Source: SZUA-36 sp963774415 (GTDB lineage: Bacteria; Pseudomonadota; Gammaproteobacteria; Xanthomonadales; SZUA-36). Taken from it: a stretch of DNA of 64,000 bases. The position numbers and the translations under genes were made by a program. Positions 11,118 through 18,182 of this stretch are shown here, in pieces. The stretch lies in assembly GCA_963774415.1 (NCBI GenBank), contig CAVZEU010000003.1, forward strand, positions 310,001-374,000, given 5' to 3'. Every line of letters starts with the position of its first letter. Position 1 is the stretch's first letter. A model generated the notes under the pieces. The model saw only the letters and a list, made by a program, of their open reading frames with translations, was not told the origin of the DNA and ran no database searches.

Positions 11118-12388
11118 GACGTTTCTCCCTGTAAGTAGAGCAGTTGGGCGCGGGTGATGATTTCATCCGCGCGCAAAGCGGCGTCGCTCAGCTTGAGTTC
11201 GTATTCCCCGATCCGCGCCCGCAACAGCGTGGTCAGGTCGTTGACCGCGTCCTGGTAGTCTTCGAAGGCGGTTTCGGCGTTGTAGGCGGCCTGCGGCAGC
11301 AGCGTGTCCTTGTACATCCGGAGCCGCTCCTGCTCGTGTTCGAGCGATGCCGCATAGGTCTCGACGCTGGCCTTCATGGAGCGGTAGGTATCGTCCCGCG
11401 CGTACCGGGTCGCCGCCGTCGCCGCGATGTCGGAGGCCAGCATCCGGTCCTGGCGGTTTTTCGTGAACAGCGGTACGTCCATCGTGACCATGACCGAAAA
11501 GAGATCCGCGCGGCTGCTGCCGTCCATGTTTTCGCCGGCGCGCCCGCCATAAGACAGATCGACGGCAAACCCCGGCTTGTAAGCCTGGCGGGCGATATCC
11601 TCGGTGGTGCGGGAGCGTTCGATTTCGTGTTGCCAGGCCAGCAGGCGGGGGTGGTTCTTGAGACCGTCGATGATGACCTGGGCCTTGGCCGGCTGCGCGA
11701 GCTGCGGCCACCGGGAGTCGATTTCTCCCCAGGCAGCCGCGCCGATCCAGCCGGCCAGTTTTGCCCGCGCCTCCTGTTCGTCCTGGCGGATGCGGCTGAG
11801 CCGTTCTTCGACTTTCGACAGCTCCAGCCGGGCCTGCACGACGTCCTGCTGGTGGGCGCGGCCGCTGGCGTAATAGTCACGGGTGATGGCTGCCAGGTCG
11901 GAGAACACGGCCTCGGATTGACGCAGGATTTCCTGCCGCCGGCGGTGCAGGTAAACCTGGGTGAACGCCTTCCGGACCTCCAGCAAAACCTGCTGCCTGC
12001 GGTCCTGGGCCTCGGCGTCGTTACGGGCGGCGGATTCGCGCAGGCGCTCCCCGCTCAGGGCCAGGGTGCGGCCGCGCGGGAACGCCTGCCGCAGGCCGAC
12101 GACCGCCTGGGTCATCGGCTCCTGGTCGAGCCTGAACGTGTCGGTCGGCAGGTTGGCGAAGCCGATCTTGAATTGCGGGTCGGGCAGTTGCGCGGCGGCC
12201 ACCGAGCGTTCCTGCATCGATTCGCCGCGGGCCTCGATGGCCTGCAGGGTGTAGTCGTTCTTGAGCGCGAGTTGCTCCGCGGCGTGCAGCGTCAGGCCGG
12301 CGGCTAAGACCGTGCCGCCGCTCACGGACATTGACAGGGCAAGCGCGACGGGGACGCGCCAGGCCCGGGAATTCATTTTCGGGTACAT
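11114..12388 (-). CDS. cusC: TolC-family outer-membrane channel, CusC-type
   Basis: The product has 424 residues from ATG 12388, which has GGAGTGGAG about 8 nt upstream; the open frame extends 11 codons further but lacks a site. It begins with a signal peptide (VPVALALSMSVSGGTVLA) followed by the paired outer-membrane-efflux repeats typical of the family, long helices rich in Ala/Leu/Glu and an ARAELRxxxA-like turn. It forms the trimeric exit duct for the adaptor and pump encoded directly downstream. It is first in the operon after the small Cys/His-rich gene, separated from it by ~100 nt. No lipobox cysteine is seen, so it is not lipidated like E. coli CusC. Confidence 0.88.
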   Translation of the reverse strand: MYPKMNSRAWRVPVALALSMSVSGGTVLAAGLTLHAAEQLALKNDYTLQAIEARGESMQERSVAAAQLPDPQFKIGFANLPTDTFRLDQEPMTQAVVGLRQAFPRGRTLALSGERLRESAARNDAEAQDRRQQVLLEVRKAFTQVYLHRRRQEILRQSEAVFSDLAAITRDYYASGRAHQQDVVQARLELSKVEERLSRIRQDEQEARAKLAGWIGAAAWGEIDSRWPQLAQPAKAQVIIDGLKNHPRLLAWQHEIERSRTTEDIARQAYKPGFAVDLSYGGRAGENMDGSSRADLFSVMVTMDVPLFTKNRQDRMLASDIAATAATRYARDDTYRSMKASVETYAASLEHEQERLRMYKDTLLPQAAYNAETAFEDYQDAVNDLTTLLRARIGEYELKLSDAALRADEIITRAQLLYLQGETS

Positions 12389-12487
12389 CGTTATCTCCAC
12401 TCCACAGGCGCACGGCGTCAAAGCCGTAGAGCCTGTTCAAAACCATTGGATCAAGACCGCCGATATGGCGGCCGCGGCCGGAATGGG

Positions 12488-12838
12488 TCAGCCGATCGGG
12501 GGTCTGAAGGGTGGAGAAAACGTGCCGGTCAACGCGGCCTGGGCATCATCGAAGCAAGGCTGCGCGGGTGGCGTGAATGCCGCCGGCGAGATGTCGCTGT
12601 CGATGGCCACCGCGGCGGCGACACAGCCACCGCAATGCGACTGCGGGGTGCAGCCGTCGTGGGTGGCGCCCTGGTGATGGTCACAACAGTCCATCGTGTG
12701 GTGGGCGCTGGCCTGCATGCTCATGTGCATGCCTTGAGAGCCGTCCATGCCATCGCAGGTAGCAACCAGCGCGGCCGGTGCGGGCTGCGCGGCGAACAAT
12801 ACGAAGATGGCCAGAAGAACGTGTCGCATATCCCGCAT
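12488..12838 (-). CDS. Small Cys/His/Met-rich exported protein upstream of the metal pump
   Basis: From ATG 12838 the product is 116 residues; alternative starts are at 12862 or 12829 and none has a strong ribosome site. A signal peptide (HVLLAIFVLFAAQPAPA) is followed by a mature part rich in potential metal ligands: MHMSMQASAHHTMDCCDHHQ, then a CxxxxxHCGGC stretch. I do not recognise a named family; small proteins of this composition (some annotated DUF2946) often precede copper/silver or cobalt efflux operons. It probably binds metal in the periplasm and may act as chaperone or sensor. This role is inference from composition and position only. The 205 nt up to the next gene hold its likely promoter. 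Confidence 0.65.
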   Translation of the reverse strand: MRDMRHVLLAIFVLFAAQPAPAALVATCDGMDGSQGMHMSMQASAHHTMDCCDHHQGATHDGCTPQSHCGGCVAAAVAIDSDISPAAFTPPAQPCFDDAQAALTGTFSPPFRPPIG

Positions 12839-12943
12839 TATATATCGCCGCAGCGCTTGCACAATATTGACCCAGGTCAGTCTTTTGCCGAATTGTCGTT
12901 TTTCGCTGTCCGCGCCGAGTCAAGTCGTGGGGTCATAGTGAAG

Positions 12944-12998
12944 GGACAGAATAAGGGCTCAGAATGGATTTGTATTACTCTGTCCCGTTATTCTGTCC
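12944..12998. repeat. Imperfect palindromic element resembling a REP/RAYT-type repeat remnant
   Basis: GGACAGAATAA (12944-12954) recurs as its exact complement at 12988-12998, with an inner ACTCTGTCCC arm giving nested pairing. Elements with nested 'gggacaga...tctgtccc' arms are often found with REP-associated tyrosine transposases in gammaproteobacteria. No transposase is present here. It occupies the intergenic space between the divergent Cys/His-rich gene and the radical SAM gene. Confidence 0.4.
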
Positions 12999-13067
12999 GC
13001 ATTTATCTACGGTCCCCAGCTGCTATCATGGCAGCGTTGAATCAACCCCGAAACCAGGAGGCCCGCG

Positions 13068-13958
13068 CTGCGACTGCCCGCCTACACCGAACCGCTGTTC
13101 CGGCCGCCGTCCGAGGCCTACAGCCTGATCCTGCAGGTGACCAACGGCTGCAGCTGGAACCGCTGCACGTTCTGCGAGATGTATACGCAACCGCAGAAGA
13201 AATTCCGCTTCAAACCGCTCGATGAGCTGGAGCGCGAACTGGCGGCGATCGCCGATTCGGGAATGCAGGCGCGGCGGGTCTTCCTGGCCGACGGCGATGC
13301 GATGACGCTGTCGTTCCGCCGCCTGAAAGGGATCATGCAGGCCATCAACCGCTATTTGCCCGGCATCAACCGGGTCTCGTCCTATTGCCTGCCGCGCAAC
13401 CTGAGGCACAAGACAATCGGCCAGCTGGCGGAACTCAGGGCCATGGGCCTGCAGCTGTTCTACGTCGGTTGCGAATCCGGCGACGACCTGGTGCTCGAGC
13501 GCGTCCACAAGGGCGAGACCTTCGACTCGTCGCTGGCCGCGCTGAAAAAGATCAAGGCGGCCGGCGCCAGGAGCTCGGTGATGATCCTCAACGGCATGGG
13601 CGGTACCCGCTACAGCCGCCAGCACGCGGTCAACTCGGCGCGCCTGGCCACCGCCGCGCAGCCGGAATACCTCTCGACGCTGGTGGTCAGCTTCCCGGTC
13701 GGCACCGAGCGCTACCAGGAGGGCTTTGAGGGCGAGTTCGAGCCGCTCGACCAGCAGGGTCTTTTCCAGGAGATGGAATGGCTGCTGGAAGGGCTGGAGC
13801 TCGAAAACACGATCTTCCGCAGCGACCACGCTTCCAATTACCTGGTGCTGAAGGGCACGCTTAACCGGGACAAGGATCGCCTGCTCGCAACGGTGCGCGC
13901 GGCGCTCGAGCGCCCCGGCTCGGTGGCGCTGCGGCCGGAATGGATGCGGGGGTTGTAG
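13068..13958 (+). CDS. Radical SAM protein, apparently starting at CTG
   Basis: The 296-residue protein holds the radical SAM cluster motif Cys-x3-Cys-x2-Cys as CSWNRCTFC (residues 28-36 from the CTG start), a following FLADGDAM strand and a Gly-rich SAM-binding segment. It looks like an uncharacterised family allied to B12-type radical SAM proteins (COG1032-like), but no B12 domain is visible. The conserved N-terminal part (LPAYTEPLFRPPSEAYSLILQ) precedes the first standard start, GTG 13137, and that GTG encodes the Val directly before the motif. No ATG, GTG or TTG lies in frame between the stop at 13038 and 13137. An AGGAGG at 13056-13061 sits 6 nt before CTG 13068, so CTG is the best start. 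No functional partner is adjacent. Confidence 0.8.
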   Translation: MRLPAYTEPLFRPPSEAYSLILQVTNGCSWNRCTFCEMYTQPQKKFRFKPLDELERELAAIADSGMQARRVFLADGDAMTLSFRRLKGIMQAINRYLPGINRVSSYCLPRNLRHKTIGQLAELRAMGLQLFYVGCESGDDLVLERVHKGETFDSSLAALKKIKAAGARSSVMILNGMGGTRYSRQHAVNSARLATAAQPEYLSTLVVSFPVGTERYQEGFEGEFEPLDQQGLFQEMEWLLEGLELENTIFRSDHASNYLVLKGTLNRDKDRLLATVRAALERPGSVALRPEWMRGL

Positions 13959-13975
13959 ATACGTCCGTTTTATTT

Positions 13976-13991
13976 CTTACCGGCCGGTAAG
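13976..13991. promoter_or_regulatory. Palindrome 1 upstream of hipBA
   Basis: CTTACCGGCCGGTAAG is a perfect 16-bp palindrome 130 nt before hipB. It shares the CTTAC/GTAAG ends of the two closer sites and is likely a weaker or distal HipB operator. Confidence 0.5.
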
Positions 13992-14019
13992 GGATTATTG
14001 AAGAACCTCCGTAAGATGC

Positions 14020-14045
14020 TAAATCTTACTGATCAGTAAGATTTA
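14020..14045. promoter_or_regulatory. Palindrome 2 upstream of hipBA, perfect 26 bp
   Basis: A perfect 26-bp palindrome centred between 14032 and 14033, with the core TCTTACTGATCAGTAAGA. Its length and two-fold symmetry fit a dimeric XRE repressor such as HipB. It lies where a hipBA promoter would be expected, 60 nt before the hipB start. Confidence 0.65.
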
Positions 14046-14072
14046 CTTGTAAAACGGCTCAAAAATAACTAA

Positions 14073-14090
14073 TCTTACCGATCAGTAAGA
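14073..14090. promoter_or_regulatory. Palindrome 3 immediately upstream of hipB
   Basis: TCTTACCGATCAGTAAGA differs from the core of palindrome 2 at one base. It ends 15 nt before the hipB ATG, so repressor binding here would block the promoter or early transcript. Together the sites suggest the consensus TCTTAC-N-GATC-N-GTAAGA. Confidence 0.6.
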
Positions 14091-14105
14091 AATGGTGTTT
14101 CAAGC

Positions 14106-14321
14106 ATGGATATCAGGGATACCCGGGAACTGGGCCGCTTGATCAGAAGGCACAGGCAAAACATGGGACTCACTCAACTGGATACGGCGGGGTTGTGCGG
14201 TGTCGGCGAACGGTTCTTGTCCGAACTCGAAAGAGGCAAGCCCACCGCTTCGCTCGGAAAGACCCTGCAGGTGTTGAACCGGCTCGGCTTGAAAATTCGG
14301 GTCCAGGATTCTTCCCAATGA
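14106..14321 (+). CDS. hipB: HipB-like antitoxin, XRE-family DNA-binding protein
   Basis: The 71-residue protein is a single Cro/C1-type helix-turn-helix domain: LGRLIRRHRQNMGLTQLDTA, then the recognition part CGVGERFLSELERGK. Its length and the LGKTLQVLNRLGLKI tail match HipB-type antitoxins. HipB normally binds palindromic operators as a dimer, represses its own operon and holds the HipA kinase inactive. Three related palindromes lie in the 130 nt upstream. The hipA-like gene starts 13 nt downstream, with a GAGGGGAGG ribosome site in the gap, so the two form an operon. Confidence 0.88.
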   Translation: MDIRDTRELGRLIRRHRQNMGLTQLDTAGLCGVGERFLSELERGKPTASLGKTLQVLNRLGLKIRVQDSSQ

Positions 14322-14334
14322 GGGGAGGGCGCCA

Positions 14335-15651
14335 TTGAGTACGCTCAACGTGTATTTCCGGGATATTCCCTGTGCACGGCTGACTGAAGAGCCGACCGGT
14401 GGGCTGCGCTTACAATACCTCGACTCGTGGCTCGGGGAGCGGGGCTTTCCCGTCTGCACCCGGATGCCCGTGACGGGAGAGGTGTTCGGTCACGAAGAGG
14501 TGGCCCCTTTCGTCGCATCGTTCCTGCCCGAGGGCGGGACACTGAGGAGGCGGCTGGAAAGGCTGCTGCACGTGGACGCCGCCTACGATTTCGGCCTGCT
14601 GGCGGCCATCGGCAGGGAGTGTGCGGGCGCCTTGTCGTTCTGGCCGGAGGACGAAGACCCCGCAGCCAATCCCCCGGAATACATTGGCCTCAGCGCTGCC
14701 GAGTTTGACAAGTGGAGAGAATACGCACACCAGCTGCCCCTGCAGTTTCCGGGAAGGACCATTCGGTTATCCCTCGCGGGCGCGCAGTCCAAAACCGCAT
14801 TGTATTTTGACGAGGAAGACAAACCCTACCTGCCCCAGAACGGGGCAGCCACGACACATATCCTGAAACCACGCATCCGGGGATGTCGGCCGAGTTCGGC
14901 CTTCGTCGAGCTGATCACGATGCGTATCGCGCAAGCGGTCCTTGGCGAGGTCGGCGCGCCGGATACGGACCTGTGGCGGAACTGCTACCGGGTGCGCCGC
15001 TTCGACCGACAGCGAACCGGTACCGGTGTAACCCGACTCCACCAGGAGGATTTCTGTCTCGCCCTCGGGCGAATGCCCAATCAAAAGTACGAGTCCACCA
15101 GTCCGCGAGAGCGACTGCTGGGGCCCTGCTTTGAATTGATTGACGATCTGGGTGAGCGCGGCATGATTGAAGCACCGGCCATGGAGCGGCTTCGGCTGCT
15201 GGACCAGGTCATCATCAATGTTTTGCTGCATAACCCGGACGCCCATCTCAAGAACTACGCTTTCCTGTACCGGGAAGGCGGCCTCCTGGAAATCGCTTCC
15301 CTCTATGATTGCCTGTGCACCTACGGCCTGACGTTCGAGGCCGATGACCCCATCGCCTGGGACCAGGGCGCCGGCCCGGCGGCGCATACACGAAACCTGA
15401 GCCTGACCATCGGGAACGCCATGCAGATCGATCGGGTCGGTATGGCGGACTGGGAGTCTTTCGCCGAGGAGTGCGGCTTTACCAGGGCCTTCGTCCGGCG
15501 CAGGGTGAGACGGCTCGCCGACAGCGTGAACCAGCACTTGCGGTCGGCCGTGGAAGCCGTGCTCGATGCCGTTCCGGAGGCGGAGCAGGCCGCCGAGCAT
15601 GTCCTGGAGGCCGTAAAGCGGCAAATTGACGGAATCGGTCAGAAGGAATAA
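14335..15651 (+). CDS. hipA: HipA-like serine/threonine kinase toxin
   Basis: The 438-residue product matches full-length HipA (440 in E. coli). It has the N-terminal HipA_N subdomain (1-105) and a kinase core: the Gly-rich/autophosphorylation segment RLSLAGAQSKT (144-154, Ser146 corresponding to the regulatory Ser150 of E. coli), Lys178 in HILKP, the catalytic loop HNPDAHLKN with Asp302, and LYDCL in the metal-binding position. E. coli HipA phosphorylates GltX and causes growth arrest; the target here is unknown. The start is TTG 14335, chosen from the strong GGGAGG site upstream and the conserved STLNVYFRD beginning. All key residues appear intact, so it should be active unless bound by HipB. 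Confidence 0.88.
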   Translation: MSTLNVYFRDIPCARLTEEPTGGLRLQYLDSWLGERGFPVCTRMPVTGEVFGHEEVAPFVASFLPEGGTLRRRLERLLHVDAAYDFGLLAAIGRECAGALSFWPEDEDPAANPPEYIGLSAAEFDKWREYAHQLPLQFPGRTIRLSLAGAQSKTALYFDEEDKPYLPQNGAATTHILKPRIRGCRPSSAFVELITMRIAQAVLGEVGAPDTDLWRNCYRVRRFDRQRTGTGVTRLHQEDFCLALGRMPNQKYESTSPRERLLGPCFELIDDLGERGMIEAPAMERLRLLDQVIINVLLHNPDAHLKNYAFLYREGGLLEIASLYDCLCTYGLTFEADDPIAWDQGAGPAAHTRNLSLTIGNAMQIDRVGMADWESFAEECGFTRAFVRRRVRRLADSVNQHLRSAVEAVLDAVPEAEQAAEHVLEAVKRQIDGIGQKE

Positions 15652-15689
15652 AAAAACTAGACCGATGGGAATTAACCCATTGGCTCCAA

Positions 15690-15736
15690 AACTGTCACCC
15701 ATGTGCTCGGAATAAACTGTTACCTATGTAACCGGT
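15690..15736. repeat. Two tandem imperfect repeats resembling an insertion-sequence end
   Basis: A unit beginning AACTG and ending CATGTGCTCGG (15690-15710) is followed after 4 nt by a second unit beginning AACTGT and ending TATGTAACCGG (to 15736). Repeated TGTCACC(C/T)ATGT-type units are seen at the ends of IS21- and IS481-like elements. No transposase is nearby, so this would be a scar. It lies between hipA and the tRNA. Confidence 0.35.
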
Positions 15737-15754
15737 AAGCACCCTGATAAATAT

Positions 15755-15830
15755 GGTGGTGATGGGTGGACTTGAACCACCGACCTCAGCATTATGAGTG
15801 CCGCGCTCTAACCAGCTGAGCTACATCACC
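15755..15830 (-). tRNA. tRNA with CAT anticodon, probably elongator tRNA-Met (CCA encoded)
   Basis: The minus strand folds as a full cloverleaf: acceptor GGTGATG/CATCACC, D-arm GCTC...GAGC, anticodon stem CGGCA/TGCTG with loop CTCATAA (anticodon at 15794-15796), and T-arm GGTGG/CCACC. The A73 discriminator and CCA are encoded (15755-15757). The G1-C72 pair rules out an initiator tRNA. A CAT anticodon could also belong to tRNA-Ile2, whose C34 is modified to lysidine. The loop and overall sequence resemble elongator tRNA-Met more closely, but this is not certain. Confidence 0.9.
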
Positions 15831-15869
15831 ACGTTCTGGCTGGACCCGGCCTTTCGGGCAGGGGCGGCA

Positions 15870-15898
15870 ATTTTCCGATTCCGGGCCTCGATTGTCAA
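15870..15898 (-). promoter_or_regulatory. Likely sigma-70 promoter of the tRNA
   Basis: On the minus strand TTGACA (15893-15898) is followed by a 17-nt spacer and GAAAAT (15870-15875), 39 nt before the tRNA 5' end. The GC-rich stretch after the -10 box resembles a stringent-control discriminator, as usual for stable-RNA promoters. Confidence 0.55.
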
Positions 15899-15934
15899 CT
15901 GCCGGGTATCCGCACGGACGTCACAATCCGCCCG

Positions 15935-16873
15935 TCAGCCATTGAACGAGTAGCCGTAGGTCTGCTTGAAACGGTCGCTGATTTCGTCCCGCGACGGCGC
16001 GTGGTTCTGCGGGCCCTGGGCGGCCACTTTCAGCGCGCCCATGACCGAGCCGATGCGGCAGCAGGTGACCAGGTCGAGGTCGTTCTGGATGCCGTAGATC
16101 AGGCCGGCGCGGTAGGCGTCGCCGCAACCGGTCGGGTCGGTCACGGCGGACGGGGCGGCGGCCTCGATCGTTTCCTCGCCTTCGCGGGTGATCAGGGTCG
16201 AGCCCTCGGCGCCTTTGGTGACGATCAGCGCTTCGAGCTGATCAGAAATTTCCTCGCGGCGCAGGCCGGTGGTCTTCTGCACCAGCTGAAACTCGTAGTC
16301 GTTGCAGACCAGCCAGTCCGCCTGGTCGATGAAGGTCCTGAGGTCGTTCTCGTCGAAAAGCGTCACGGCCTGACCCGGGTCGAAGATGTGCGGGATGCCG
16401 AGCCGGTTGAAGTCGTGGCTGTGCTGCAGCATCGCCCGGCGGCTGTCCGGCGCGACGATGCCGATCGTCATGCCCTCGCTGTCTCCGACCTTGTTCAGGT
16501 AACTTTCCTGCATGGCGCCGGGGTGGAAGGCCGTGATCTGGTTATCGTCCACGTCCGTGATGATAAAGGCCTGCGGCGTGAACTCGCCCTCCAGGCGACG
16601 TACGTGACGGGTCGATATGCCGAGTGACTTCAGGCGCTGTTCGTACGGGCCGAAATCGTCGCCGACCGTCGCCATCGGGTAAGGGTCGCCGCCGAGCAGC
16701 TTGAGGTTGTAGGCGATGTTGCCGGCGACGCCGCCGAACTGGCGGCGCATCTCCGGAACATTGAAGGCCACGTTGAGGATATGCACCTTGTCCGGCAGGA
16801 TGTGGTTTTTGAAATGCTCCGGAAAGACCATGATGGTGTCGTAGGCCAGTGATCCGCAAATGAGTGCTGACAT
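15935..16873 (-). CDS. PfkB-family carbohydrate/nucleoside kinase, probably adenosine kinase
   Basis: The 312-residue protein has the PfkB fold: an N-terminal CGSLAYDTIMVF strand, the GGVAGNIAYNL substrate-binding motif (about 47-57), and the C-terminal DPTGCGDAYRAG motif with the catalytic Asp and anion hole. Bacterial proteins with this start and length are commonly annotated adenosine kinase or ribokinase-like; I favour adenosine kinase but the sugar or nucleoside cannot be proven here. It starts at ATG 16873 and is divergent from mreB across a 183-nt shared promoter region. The tRNA lies downstream. Confidence 0.8.
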   Translation of the reverse strand: MSALICGSLAYDTIMVFPEHFKNHILPDKVHILNVAFNVPEMRRQFGGVAGNIAYNLKLLGGDPYPMATVGDDFGPYEQRLKSLGISTRHVRRLEGEFTPQAFIITDVDDNQITAFHPGAMQESYLNKVGDSEGMTIGIVAPDSRRAMLQHSHDFNRLGIPHIFDPGQAVTLFDENDLRTFIDQADWLVCNDYEFQLVQKTTGLRREEISDQLEALIVTKGAEGSTLITREGEETIEAAAPSAVTDPTGCGDAYRAGLIYGIQNDLDLVTCCRIGSVMGALKVAAQGPQNHAPSRDEISDRFKQTYGYSFNG

Positions 16874-16985
16874 GCTTAAAACCCGCTTGTGCCGGTGATA
16901 AATCGGGACGGAGACGGCATTCTAGCGGATTTTGCCGGAGGCGTTAAAAGATTCGTTAAGAGGCCCGTGATCGCCGCGGATGTGC

Positions 16986-17014
16986 TTGCCCAATCAGGGG
17001 CTGACTGATACATT
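16986..17014 (+). promoter_or_regulatory. Candidate sigma-70 promoter for the mreB operon
   Basis: TTGCCC (16986-16991), a 17-nt spacer and TACATT (17009-17014) lie 43 nt before the mreB ATG in the divergent intergenic region. The match to consensus is moderate. Confidence 0.35.
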
Positions 17015-17056
17015 AGCCGGTTCTGAATGTGACTTCATTCCCCGGAATATAACGGT

Positions 17057-18106
17057 ATGGTTTTCAAGAGTCTTCGCGGCCTTTTTTCCAACGATCTTTC
17101 AATTGATTTGGGGACCGCGAACACGCTCGTCTACGTGCGCGGCCAGGGCATCGTGCTGAACGAGCCCTCGGTCGTCGCGGTGCGCATGGATCGCGGGCCC
17201 GGCGGGCCGCAAACCGTGGCCGCGGTCGGCACGGAGGCCAAGGGCATGCTGGGGCGCACGCCCGGTAACATTCGTACGGTCAGGCCGCTGAAGGACGGCG
17301 TCATCGCCGACTTCAACATGACCGAGGCGATGTTGCAGCATTTCATCAGGAAGGTCCACGAATCCCGCTTTTTGCGCCCCAGCCCGCGGGTCTTAGTGTG
17401 CGTGCCCTGCAGTTCCACGCAGGTCGAGCGCAAGGCGATCAAGGAATCGGCCGAAGGCGCGGGCGCGCGTGAGGTGTTCCTGGTGGAAGAGCCCATGGCC
17501 GCTGCCATCGGCGCCGGTATCCCGGTGCACGAAGCGCGCGGAGCGATGGTGCTGGATGTCGGCGGCGGCACCTCAGAGGTGGCGGTGATCTCCCTGAACG
17601 GCCTGGTCTATTCCAATTCCGTCAGGGTCGGTGGCGACCAGTTCGACGAGTCGATCATCAATTTCGTGCGCCGCAATTACGGCACCCTGATCGGCGAAAC
17701 CACCGCGGAGCGGGTCAAGATCGAAATCGGCTGCGCCTGGCCGGACGAAGAGGTTGCGGAACTGTCGGTATCCGGCCGCAACCTGGCCGAAGGCGTACCG
17801 CGGCGCATTACGATCAACAGCAACGAGGTGCACGAGGCGCTGGCGGAAAGCCTCGCCAGCATTCTCGACGCGATCAAGGTGGCACTGGAACAGACGCCGC
17901 CGGAGCTTTGCGCCGACGTCGTCGAAACCGGTATCGTGCTGACGGGCGGCGGCGCGCTGTTGCGGGGCATGGACCGCCTGATCGGCGAGGAGACCGGCCT
18001 GCCGGTCTTTATCGCGGACGATCCGCTGACCTGCGTGGCCAGGGGCGGCGGCCGCGCGCTCGAGCTGATGGACGAAAACCATGGGGATTTCTTCACCAGC
18101 AGTTAG
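17057..18106 (+). CDS. mreB: Rod-shape-determining actin homologue MreB
   Basis: The 349-residue protein has the actin-type phosphate loops (SIDLGTANT near the start and VLDVGGGTSEVAVIS in the middle) and the adenosine motif VLTGGGALLRGM near the C-terminus. It polymerises under the inner membrane and positions the elongation complex (MreC, MreD, RodA, PBP2), encoded directly downstream. Length and start match orthologues closely. It is first in the long + strand run of shape and peptidoglycan genes, with 76 nt to mreC. Confidence 0.97.
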   Translation: MVFKSLRGLFSNDLSIDLGTANTLVYVRGQGIVLNEPSVVAVRMDRGPGGPQTVAAVGTEAKGMLGRTPGNIRTVRPLKDGVIADFNMTEAMLQHFIRKVHESRFLRPSPRVLVCVPCSSTQVERKAIKESAEGAGAREVFLVEEPMAAAIGAGIPVHEARGAMVLDVGGGTSEVAVISLNGLVYSNSVRVGGDQFDESIINFVRRNYGTLIGETTAERVKIEIGCAWPDEEVAELSVSGRNLAEGVPRRITINSNEVHEALAESLASILDAIKVALEQTPPELCADVVETGIVLTGGGALLRGMDRLIGEETGLPVFIADDPLTCVARGGGRALELMDENHGDFFTSS

Positions 18107-18182
18107 TACCTGGGCCTGTTGACGGGCCCCGAAAGCAGCATGCCGGATCCTGTGACCCGGCTGCGGGACACACGACAAGAAT

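Noticed and set aside
13137..13139. GTG as start of the radical SAM protein
   Set aside because: It would remove the conserved N-terminal strand and begin four residues before the first cluster cysteine, with no ribosome site; CTG 13068 fits better.
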